Shown here piece after piece: positions 25,278 through 36,875 of a stretch of 64,000 nucleotides of DNA. The notes beneath the pieces are model-generated. The model did not search any database, was not told the origin of the DNA, and was given only the letters and a program-made list of their open reading frames with translations. Location: contig NMRA01000246.1 of assembly GCA_002633005.1 (NCBI GenBank), forward strand, positions 427,856 to 491,855, given 5' to 3'. A program made the translations under genes and the position numbers. Source of the stretch: Phoronis australis (taxonomy: Eukaryota; Phoronida; Phoronidae). Within the stretch, counting starts at the first letter, position 1, and each line of letters begins with the position of its first letter.

Positions 25278-25283
25278 TTTATT
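25278..25283 (-). terminator. Candidate polyadenylation signal for TXNDC5 (gene A)
   Basis: TTTATT on + (AATAAA on -) about 835 bases after the TGA of gene A; a second copy lies at 25156-25161. Either could end the transcript. Confidence 0.35.
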
Positions 25284-25371
25284 GACGAATCTTTCAAACT
25301 GCTACAAAAGTCCTGTAAACATGTAAATTACATCCAAATAGTAAAATTATATAGTCTGAATCTTGATAAAA

Positions 25372-25404
25372 NAGTTTGAAACCCAAACCCCCCCCCCCCC
25401 CCCC
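25372..25404. other. Ambiguous base and 17-base C run
   Basis: An N at 25372 and a C homopolymer at 25388-25404 lie in the probable 3' UTR of gene A. Length and local sequence are unreliable here. Confidence 0.9.
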
Positions 25405-26117
25405 GGCCCAACACCTACAAAAAACAGCACAGACAAAGAAAGTATTCATGTAGCAGTCTGCATATACATAATGTGTTACTTAAAATGTCAACTGTCTCAT
25501 TAACACTATTTTCCACAGGAGCTGGGTAATAGCTATTCCACAATGATACAGGCAATCAACACTCGGTTTTCAGTACATAAGCCCTACAATGTATTTACTG
25601 TCAATTTAAATTGAAAGCAGTGCCAGTAGACTTAGAGATAAAACATTGGTGAACATATGGTACGAGTTTGCATTTTCATGGTGTAATATTTATGGAGTCA
25701 AATGTTTTTCTAGTAATCAATGCCATTCTTCACAAAAATTATACATTGACTAGTCTGTTAATTCCATTTAAAGTGCTGTCTTCTTACAGCATACTACTTC
25801 TGAACAAAATACTCAATGTTGCGCTATGCCATTAAACAAAAATCTTTGCAAGGTAGCTGTTCAAGAAAAAATATCGAATGTCAGAAAATTCCAGCAAAAG
25901 AACCACAGAGCAATGTTTGCCAGAGCACTGTGATAAGATTGCTCTTTTGATGATCAGAACCTACATGTAGCGTAGAGACATTAATCTTTAACTGCACATA
26001 ATTATACCTTAAGCTGGGATGAGTATCCTTAAGAAATACGAGTAACTAGGTGGTTGTTCGACAAGGCCACGTCTAAGGTGTCCCAGACAAGAAACTGTCT
26101 ACACTACTGCTCAGGGT

Positions 26118-29100
26118 TCAAAGTTCATCATGAGGCAGATTGTCCATGATAAACTGGTGCAGCTCTTCAAAGTCTCTGCTTCCTGAATACTCCTGCACAT
26201 ACTGACCGTCCTTATATAAGAATAGCGTGGGATAGCCTTGAATCTGATAAAACAAATATCATGGGTACATGAAGGAGGACTAACAGCTATAATTAAAACA
26301 GTGTCACACATGCGTTGACAAAAGAATGATAAAAATAATGATTATAATAATAATAATAACAAAAACACTAATAATAATATTAACAATTATTAGTAAATAA
26401 TGATTTTGATACTGACAAAAATCCATGAAGAAAAAGAAGAGCAATAAGAATTAATGGCAGAAGTAGACAAAGATAAATGAAGAATTAAAGTGGCATAGAA
26501 CATGTCAAACAGACATTATTCAAAATAGTGTTCTACCATTAAAACAGAAGTCAAACTGTTCACCAAGTATTTTTATAGTTTGTTTGCCGAGGTCAAAGCA
26601 TCTTTCCTTTAGTTTCAAATTTCAAAAAATAAAATCTCAACTGTTCGTCAATTCATGGATTTTTGCAACTCGCCTAAAGCGTAGGTCACACTTACGAGGT
26701 TGGCACAACTTGTAAGGAGTTTTCAAACTTGAATATTTACATGTATAAGTTAAGCCCAAGTGCTGCAAATACAAACTACTTACATTCTGTTCCCTGCAGA
26801 AGAATTTATAGTCATCACAGTCTAAATGAGCTATCTTCACAATGGTTTTTACGCCCAGTTTGTTGGCTAGCTCCTCCCAAGTTGGGGCTAGTCTCTTGCA
26901 ATGACCACACCTGTAAAGTTCACACAACTGTCATGTACTTGAAGAATGGGTTAAATTTAAAGAATTGGGAAACCAAACAAACTTGACGTATACATTACAT
27001 GCATTTAATGACCCACATCATGCTACTTAAATAAAGCCAAAATAGCATACATTGAAACTGGGATGTCACATTAGGTCGAGTGAATCCTGCCATTGAAGAA
27101 AAGGATATTCCGTCCACTGTTTTATGATGTGTACAGTATAATTAAGAGTGTTAACTTGCTGTATCAAAAACATATCGAAGGATTACAACCAAAACAAGAC
27201 CCAAGACAATGGTTTTCAAAGATTTAAAGGGGTTATGAACTCGCCTTGCCTCACACATCAAACTTTTGATTTAGTCAACTTACCCTTGTGAAATTGGTCT
27301 CAAATTGCTTTTTGGTTAAAATGGATGTGCTTAGTGGACTTGGATAGAATTGACAGTTTGTTATAGCTCCAGACATGTCTCTAAAGTTGGCGTGTTATTC
27401 TACTCACTTAGCATGTAATGAACTGTCCATTATTTGTACGACAAAATTAAATTACTTCTCACCTGTACAAGGAACCAGTTGAGACCAATTATTATAAACA
27501 GTAGATTGTCTAACTTATAAGTTTCTTCAATGGAATACAGGTTTATATTAGCCACTTTAAGGAAATGTTATAAGTTAAGGTATCAAAGAAATAACTTATA
27601 ATATGTGAGTATTGCATTTTTTAAAAGAAGGCCACAAAGCTCATAACGCCCTCCCCCCAAATTACAGTCTAACGCTCTCCTGCGGAGCTAAATCTCACTT
27701 GGTAGACGGTAGAGTATTTGAAGCAAATTGAAGCACATTTAACTGGTAAAGTCACTGGCCTTGAATTCAGAAAATGTCTGGCAGACAACAGCACGTAACG
27801 AGAATTGCCATTTCTAATAGAATCACAAAAACCAGGGGTTTTGTCATTTTATAGCCTTCATCAAAGCTAATAACTTAAAGATTAGTCTTTTCTATCCAAC
27901 AATCGTCTCAACTTTAACGTGAAATAAAGAATTAGGATCCATGACAACAAACAATGTAGAGATTTACAAAAGGATTGACTGTACTGTCACACGACTCACC
28001 ATGGTGCGTAGAATTTGACGAAAGTTATTCCAGTAGCTATGACATCACTGAATGTCTCGTCAGTTAGCTTAATGACATTAGACTCAGCTTTGACAGGCTC
28101 TTCAGTGCGCTGAAATACAAAAATATTTTATTGGGGGTCTCAGTATAGTATTCCTTGATAGCTTGTCTTATTAACAGATACTAAAAACGACTTTCCCATC
28201 CAGTTCTCTGAAACAAAATAATGTTGTGTAACCCTCAACAACACTCAATACTTTGGAGGAAAATTTGAAAACTCCTCTCACCTAAGCTAAATGGACAAGC
28301 TTGCCTTACGCTGTTAGCAAATTACACACCAACTGCGGAAAAAGACCACCCACCAAGGACCGCAATAACCAATTTGTGAGACAGGGAGACTGTTTTTAGT
28401 TGATTGCTGCCTTTATATTTCATGATAAATGGCAATGATGCATTGGCAGGAGACTGAACGAAGATTGGTTGAAATCATCAAAACAGGCTTTAGTAACCTT
28501 TTAAATTATATCATAAACTTTACTTCAAAAGGCAAACAACTTGTTATAGCGGAACACAGCACGTAATGAACATGGAGTTTCATATGAAGCCAGCCATCCA
28601 TTTCTGAAATACAGTGGTCTGAACTTTGCCAAATTTGGACATTTTTGGTAAATACATTGGGGCTTTAAAAGAATTGTGACGTGTTTTTAAACAGAATTGA
28701 CGACAGTCAGCACTTGTTCTACTTATCCTCACAGGCTGGACCTTCATGTCTTGAGTCAAAGAAATGCAAAGTTGACAGTAAAAGGGCTTATATCAGGACA
28801 CCCAACCGAGAATTTTAAATAATTTTTTATGTACATAATCATAATTATAGAACCATATTTTATAAAGAATCATCGGTAACCACAAGTGGAAAAAATCTAC
28901 CATAAAGGAAATGCAATTTAACGAAATCATGAAATGTTAGTCTGTCATCAATTTGGACTTTTAACGGCCTTTTTGCGAGATAAAAGCAATTTGAGTTGAA
29001 CTTTTGTCCCACTTCTCTTGGAATTACAGGGCCAGACTTGTGCTTGTTTTCCATGTAAAAGGTAATAGATCTCACAAGAAGTTACGCAACAAGGTGTCAA

Positions 29101-32100
29101 TATTATCAAAGCACAAGTGGTCACTATTAAGTACAGCCCTCCTGACCAGTAAAAACACTTATACCTCCGGTATTTGCTCATCTGTCCTGCGTACATTGGC
29201 ATCCTGTTGTTCCATCATGTTAGACACGTATGACTTGAGAGCATCAATATCTCTTCCACCTTTATACTTGTCCACCTGAGAAGATAAAATAAGGTCATGT
29301 TTTGATACAATGCTGGTAATAGACAGGTGTAATGTGCCCACATTTTGAGAAACACCTTTTCCACTAACTAACAGGCATCAAACTGGTTCACAAAACATTG
29401 GCACACTATGTCCGACTACTTTGTGTTAAACAAATTAAGAACTGTAGGAAATCAGTATCAGTATATAAGCACATAAACATTGGACTTAATTCAACATTCT
29501 GGCATTGCTAATGTTATTTGAAGATTTCATTAACTTCTGCAAGCCTCTAATTCACTGTTCAAAGACACGGGGCAGTTAAACGTATGTTGCTTGATATGCA
29601 AAGAGTCACAGACATCAGCAATTAGTTCAAGATGTGGACGCAACATTGTGAATCAGATGAAGCAAGTTCTGCTGTATTTAGCAAATTTGACTAAGCATGC
29701 TGACAAGCCACCTTTTAACATCAAATGTAAAGCTTGAATTATCTAACACTTTTTAGTAACCATAGCTCAGTAAACTCTAGTAATACTAGCCAAGCCTGGA
29801 TATTTGGCAATATTGAATAATGCATAACATTACTTTTGCCTAAACACAGGTTGCCATCAACTTCTGCCAGCTTTCAATGACACCCTTGATTAACTAAATT
29901 TTATTGATTTGTATTCCTATTGACTATCAAAATCGTATACTCTGTAAACAATATGGCATGCTCACACTATCCATTACACCACACACAGCCAAAACTGAAA
30001 TGCTTCAGAACACTGGGAAATGAGACAACATGAAAATCACAAAAATGCGAACTGTTAATGACCATTCATGAATCCTATGTTCAACAAAGTATTGTCATGG
30101 TGAAATGCTTTTGAGATTGTCCAGTCAAAATCAACTGCAACAAAGAGAAAAGCCATGCTCACCAAAGGCTTCAACACGCTAGTCGACAATATCAAAGAGA
30201 AGAACAGTGTGACACAATAGTGTTGAGCCATGTGTCTCCTCTATTGTATTTTGGAACTAGTTTCTATGTAAATAATAAAGCAACTTATTTGCTATCAGAA
30301 AGAAAAAATTTTGCAAATCAAGTCTTTGCTCAATTACGAGCCATTCAAATAAACCACCATATGTACCAAAGAAGTTAAGTATAACTTTAAAAGACAACAT
30401 ATATCCAAAACACTAAAATCATCTACACTCCCCCCCATCCCCTTCAGAAATTCCTATTTCAAATGTCGATGTTTTACATGCATTTTTTCATTAAAATTTG
30501 CGAAAGAACCAAAGTGTCACATTTCTTATGAAAATATTATTTTAAGTTGCCCAGAGTCATACAGCTTGACTTTATTGCAAAAAAATATGTTTTACCATAC
30601 AATAAACAAAATATTAAAGTTTGTTGCATTATCTGTACATAACTGATAGTCATTCCAGAATAAGAAAAGCAGAATAGATTTTCAAGATGAATAAACATTT
30701 ACACATGGCATTTGGGTCACATTAGTTTTGTTAATTAAAACCAATTTGAATGTACTAAAAATGAACACAAAACACTTCTAACGCCTTAACACCAACATGC
30801 TTAAATCTTTTGGTGGCTAAGGTACTCCACAATTTTTACATTGAAATTTAAAAATTACAATGCAGCGTGTGATACAAAATCAACATCCTGTAACACACCG
30901 TAAAGGGAAATGGAACCAATGGGACATTTCTCAGTAATCATTGACGAAACTGGCACTGGGGAAAACAATAACAAAAAATCAAAAACTGCATGCATTACAG
31001 AGACTTTTAATGAACAGTACAATAAAACTGTAACAAAAACTAATCATTACAACACGCCAGCAGGCATACCTAATTAATGTAATATCATAATTACTAACTG
31101 GTTGTCCATTGGTGAAGAACAGCAACGTTGGGTATCCCTTGACTTCATACAGGTCACACAGTGGCTTCTGCTGAGTGCAGTCCACCTGAAAATCACCATT
31201 ATACTATTTTGTACTCTATGTCAAAACATTGACTTCTTGTAAGCCAAACTCAGAATTTGCAATTAAAACTGCAATTAAAATATATCAAAATTTTGTTCTT
31301 ATGAAAATCTGAAAATGAGGAATTTCACTGCAAACCCTTGCTCCAGTGAGAAAGGTTTTGGGTGATTTTGAGAATAAAACTCAAAACCCAAATGCAACGC
31401 TGTGTCCTCGTCATTGCTCTTACCACTTCAAACTTGTGTTTCAAAAAATCCACTTACTTTTGATATGTGCACGTTTTCTGTATGTTGGAAAGTTTCCGCT
31501 AGTTGATCCCAGACGGGTGAAAGTTTCTGGCAGTGTCCGCACCATGGTGCATAGAACTTGATGAAGTTGTGGCCAAACTTGGTGTTGGCGTCAAAGTTCT
31601 CTGTAGTCAGCTCCACAAGAGATTTCTTAGGTTCAGGTGGTTGAGGATTTTCGGCTTCTGCCTAAAATAGCAAAATTGTCATCAGTAGAGAAACCATTAT
31701 GTTGACATGTCCAGTTTCTTGCACAATATGTAGAGCTCCTTATTAAATACAATGCAGAGATTCTTCACTCAATTAGATATGTGATTGTTCAAAAACAACG
31801 ATAAAAAATTTCTGAATAATTAATATTTTGTGGCGGCTGAACAGGTATGGATAAGGCATTAAAACTGCTTTCACCCAGTTAAGCTGGGTAAGAAACGAGA
31901 ACCGAATTAGGCCTTTTACTCTCATAAGATGAGTCTCATAATATGGTACTCCTCGGCGTGATAGTATTACCATTACCAACAAGAAAATCAACACCATCAA
32001 CTCGACAAAAAAGCTTAATAATCAGAACTAAACGGGAATACCTAACCTTAAAAAAGCAAATTCAAGAGTGGTACAGGGCAAAATAAAGCTTTAAATGAAA

Positions 32101-35100
32101 ACATGATGTTTTCAATGGTTATTTTCATTGAAAAATAAAATGCATTAGAACTATTGCAAATGAATGCATCACCATGTCAATTAGCCCTAAAGAGAAAATG
32201 AAAAGACAATGGAAGAAATGAGATACTGGGAAAACATTTACTTCCACATATCTTAAGTAAAAAATATTCATCATTAAGAAGGCAATCTAAAGATTCTGTC
32301 CAAAGTTGCTGTCAGCATGACAGAATGTAAAAGTATTACAAAATTTCAAAGTAACAGTACCAAAGTTAAGAAGTCAGTCCTTACCTCAGTTTTGAGTTGT
32401 TTTTGGATGAACTCTTCAAACAACGCGATGGTTCTCTGGCCCTTGAATTTAACCCCGTCATCAGAACCTTGCTGAAAGAACTTCAACCTGAATGAAAAAC
32501 ATACCAAAAACGCTGGATTGGTAAGCCAGAATTTAATACTTAGCAATTGTTGAGGCAAGGGGCTTTTTTGCAGAACAGAAGTTGCAGCAAACAGCTAAGA
32601 GTGGAAAGCAGTTAAACATTGAGACACTGAAAACAAGTTCTGCCATCAATCTAGAATGGAAGTATTAGGAAACTATAAGTGATGTGTAGCTACAGATTAC
32701 AACATCTTAAAGTGTCCATCTAGGGCAGTGAAACAGCCCACCTGACAAAATGTAATCTGTGGTGAATGGCTGTAAAACCATAAAGTTTCCAACTTCCATA
32801 ATACATGTATGGGACCATAAATGCCTGATAACAGGATGATTACACTGTCAAATGTAGATGGGTGGATTCAGGCAGTGTTTCTCAAGACTGAACTCTGAAC
32901 TTTTATAGTAAATGGATCAATATTTTACTATGTGACGTGGCACTGGCTTAATTCCTTAATCAAAATTGAAACCACAAGATTATCTACAGCTGGTACATTT
33001 TGGATTAGTAAATAAAATTCAGCTACAAACATTCATCAATGTAACATGAGCACAAAGAGTGGGTCTGCCTGTAAATTCACATAAAATCGGAATGCAACTA
33101 CTCAAAAAATAATAAATTAAAGACTTTGCACTAAGTTAAGTAATCAAACCCATAATGTTAAAAAACATAACTAACACTTCGATGATCACAATAAATTTAA
33201 AGACCCCGTTCATTAATGATTTAAACTATTTGATGTTGTATTCAGTTGCTATAAAGAAAAAGTCCTCTTTTGTATTTTTTCTGTTTTGATCAAGATACGG
33301 AACATTTGTGAAAGTTTTCTTTTGATACATACGTTGGATAACCAGTGACACCATGTGCTGAACAAAGTGGGGTCTCTGTAGTGCAGTCAACCTGAAGAAT
33401 ATGGAGAGCCAGATGAACACGTTGTTTAAAAAACTACATGAACATAAACACATGAAAACACCACTTTAAACTTGACCAATGTCAAAAATATGCAGAACAG
33501 TGAATGTTAAAGGTGGGACTTTAATCCACATATAACGCATAAAAGCAAAAAAGAATTATGAAAGTACGACACATATTGGTGTAAGAAAATTCAAAATTTG
33601 AATGAACTGCCTATTCAGACATAGCACGGAAACCAAATAACAAAAAATTGTTACCCGTAAGGTGCAAAATATTACTGTGAAATCACCCAGCAACAAACTT
33701 TCGTAACCAATGACATTATCACTACAAGTCATTAAAAAATATCCAAGAATAAAATCTGCACAAAAATATCTAGGGCATGCTGTGATCTATTGAGTAATCA
33801 GACCCCAAAAAATTATAATCCAAAATGATTTACCATCTAAACTTGAATACCACCTTTTGTCTCCGTAAGTAATGCCTGAAAAGACTACAATTCTTACTTA
33901 CCGCAGGGCCTTCATCCACATGTCATGAGAATGGTTACACATTACTAGAAGCATAAAACACCACAAAACATCATTAAGAGTCGGATAAAATATTGAAGTG
34001 AAAACAACTAAACACTGGACTATTCTTACCTTTCCTATTTTCACTTTGGAGTCCTTCTTGTCTACATTATATATCTTAGCTAGTTCATCCCATGTAGGAG
34101 CTAGAGCTTGACAGTGGCCACACCTGTATGGAATGAGAAGAGCTCATGCACTTTCAAATTTACCTGAGCCAAGAAGTGCTTACTGGCACAGCCACTAGGC
34201 AAAATCATCAATCATTTAATATTAATGGTAAAATTTTGCATAAATGAGTTGTTAATAGAAGCCCGGTCTTCATTAATATCACTTAAATATCCTCCACAGA
34301 CCTGACTTCAACAGGGGATTGTCAGAATTCAGAGACCTAACGGTTATTACTTAGGGCACAAATGAAATAACATTAAGAGATCAGATGCTAATAATTTCAC
34401 CAATTTGTTCTCCACAACTCAAAACGCTTCTGGAATTATAAAATTCATGTCCTCAGTACATTTTCGAAAGTCCATGTCCATAGCAAGGGGAAACTGAGTT
34501 TGTTAAGTTTTGGAGTACTTAGAAAATGAATTGAACAGGTTCCAAAGGTCCACAATGTCCTTATTCGTTGCAGAAACTACTGATCTGCCACAACATAAAA
34601 CTTGATGCACAGGTTTTCAAACTCGAAGCAAGTAAGCCAAATTCGTCGAGGCAATATTCAAACGCCACATAGCAACAAGTCATGACAGGTTGTGCTCACG
34701 GGAAATGGTCATTGTAGTACCACACGGTCAATACATTTTGGAATGGTCCTTGTATGCCATTCCACAACCTTTATTCACCTGAGGAAAAGTGCCTGTGCCT
34801 ACTGAGGGGAATATTTTGGGTAAGGGGAATATTCTACCGCACCTGCTCAGCATCAATAGCACCCCCTCCCCTTTCACTAGCCTTCATAGGGTCTGCCTCA
34901 AATAGCCAAAATTACCATTTTGTGCTGTTTCAAATCATTGCCTGTGTGAGAATACAAGTGATTTGACCCTTGAGATTTTTTATCACTAAGACGGAAGGTT
35001 TTGGGCCTCATGGGTGGAATTTTGTGTGATTTTTAAATATTTTTTCAAAGGAAAATCGAGGGATTGAGGGCCCTGCTTTCCAGGGTTGTCTACTCCAATA

Positions 35101-36384
35101 AAATCTACAATTTTCATAACAACTTGAGTTTTGTGTTATTCTCGATAACACAAAATAAGTCCTGCCATGGTAGGGGAAATTTTAGACCCGTTTTATGGCT
35201 CAGTAAAAGGTCCAATTAAATTTTCTCTTTTTAGCCAGCAACATGAGACAAACAGCTTTAACTTTAGCAAAAAAATGGGTGCAAATTTCATGGTGGCACG
35301 TCTTAGTTAATCAAATTCCAGTTACGATACTATAAACTCAATGTCATGACGGTGTTCTGTCGTTCAGCAACTTTTCCAGACATGAGGGGTTCTGAACGTG
35401 CGATAACATCTGGCTCCTTTGTTCCCAGCACAGTCTTTTGTCCCGTATGACAACAAGCAGGCCAATTATCTCCCAGGTTTCAAAGGGTTACTGAAACCTG
35501 GCAGAATGGATTGTCTTAACTTCTGTTGCAGTTGGGCGATTTTGGTGATTCAAAAACTAAACATGATCGGCATTTGACAAGGAATTCAAAAATGTTATTG
35601 GTTTACGTTCAGATATGTTATCATTTAACTTTCATTTTTAGCAGCACAGCCCAGTCATGCAGGATAGATACGATCTGATCAAAGATTAGAGCAATTATCG
35701 AACACTAAAGAGAGCCAGTCCTCCAACCATCAATGCCAGAATGGAGTTAATCAGTCATGTAAGATATTGGCTACAGGGGTAATCTTCCCAACTTGTTGTT
35801 GGGCTATAGAATCGAGCAAGTTGGGAGCAACGGGAAAATGCTGTAATGGTCCCAGGTATCCACTCCCAAACCACAAGTAGTTGCATGGTCCTCAGACTTC
35901 TGGTGACTTGTCTCCCAACAGTTGCTTGGTGTCACTGGATGGGGGCATTTTGGACCCTTTTTTAGTTTAGGCCGCGCGGATTCACCGGGAATGGGAATTG
36001 TACGGATATGTATCACGGCGGGTTTAGAGTTTAGGGGATAGTACACGTAGCTTGAATTTAGATGTGCAGCCATGGAATGGAATCGTTAACACCCCCTACA
36101 AGTACTGACTAACCAAATACAACTAAGTCTAATTCTCCGATTAATGTATACAGGTCCACAGCCACAGCACAGGGCCATTTCAGACGTGCACTGGTCTGAT
36201 GTAGCGGTCCTGTCTCACCTTCGTCTACGTACCATGGAGCAAAAAACATAACGAAATTAGCAGAGTCAGAAAGATGGGTCTCGAAATCACCACTTGTGTA
36301 ACTTGGCACGTTTTCACCATGGTCGTCTTGAGCAAGCACTTGTAAAGAGAAACAAAGAAGGGTAACAGCACCAAGAGGCGTCAT
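26118..36384 (-). CDS. TXNDC5: Thioredoxin domain-containing protein 5 (ERp46-like), gene A
   Basis: Ten coding exons (- strand): 36233-36384, 34030-34123, 33333-33391, 32385-32487, 31458-31661, 31099-31185, 29165-29275, 28000-28109, 26784-26910, 26118-26243; 390 residues, all joins in phase. A signal peptide (about 1-19) is followed by three thioredoxin domains, each with APW-CGHC (52-55, 177-180, 308-311), a downstream V/LDC...C pair and a cis-proline GYPT. The end is HDEL, an ER-retrieval signal. Length and layout match animal TXNDC5 (human about 430 residues), a protein disulfide isomerase that introduces disulfides into secretory clients in the ER lumen. The W of the site is split by a phase-2 intron in domains 1 and 3 but not in domain 2. 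It stands head to head with RPLP1 and is followed by paralogue B in the same direction. Confidence 0.95.
26339..26400. repeat. AT-rich (AAT)n tract
   Basis: Imperfect AAT/ATA trinucleotide repeats in the last intron of gene A, about 100 bases before exon 10 in the direction opposite to transcription. Confidence 0.8.
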
Positions 36385-36875
36385 CTTTCTGGAAGCGGTT
36401 ACTTACTGCTTACGTGTGTCGCACAGGGACTAACAAGTTCGGCAAGATTCGAGAAGTTAGGTGATAGATAGTCTCGATTTCAGGCACTTCATAGCCGTCT
36501 GGGGGAAATATGTGAGTCTAGGGTTGTGAACGCCTAAATGCATTTAAAGTTCTGGGATTTGTATCCAGCCTGTATTAGTATTCTAATCACGGACAAGAGC
36601 TATATGCTGCCGTGAAGTCTGGAATCCCTTGGCAGGAAATATCACGAGCAGTACAAAGTTCGGCAAAACTCGCATGGATGGATACTATTTGGAATAATTC
36701 GGGTATTTCCGTAACCCGCATCTCCGACAATATTCGCTAATTTCCGGCTTCCAACTTCCTCTTCGTCCATAGTGGTTTTGAGAAGTACACTGTTCTCATC
36801 TGAGCTAAGGCCAATCCGGCGACGTGTACTGTTAATCATATCCATCCAAGGAATTTGAAACATTCAACTAATAAA
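36385..36875. promoter_or_regulatory. Shared TXNDC5 / RPLP1 divergent promoter region
   Basis: The two start codons are 491 bases apart and face away. On the RPLP1 side a pyrimidine tract (CTTCCTCTTCGTCC, 36755-36768) fits a 5'-TOP start of a ribosomal protein mRNA, and TTTCCGG at 36741-36747 is the complement of an ETS core (CCGGAA). No ATG lies between this tract and the RPLP1 start. Bidirectional activity is inferred from layout only. Confidence 0.5.
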
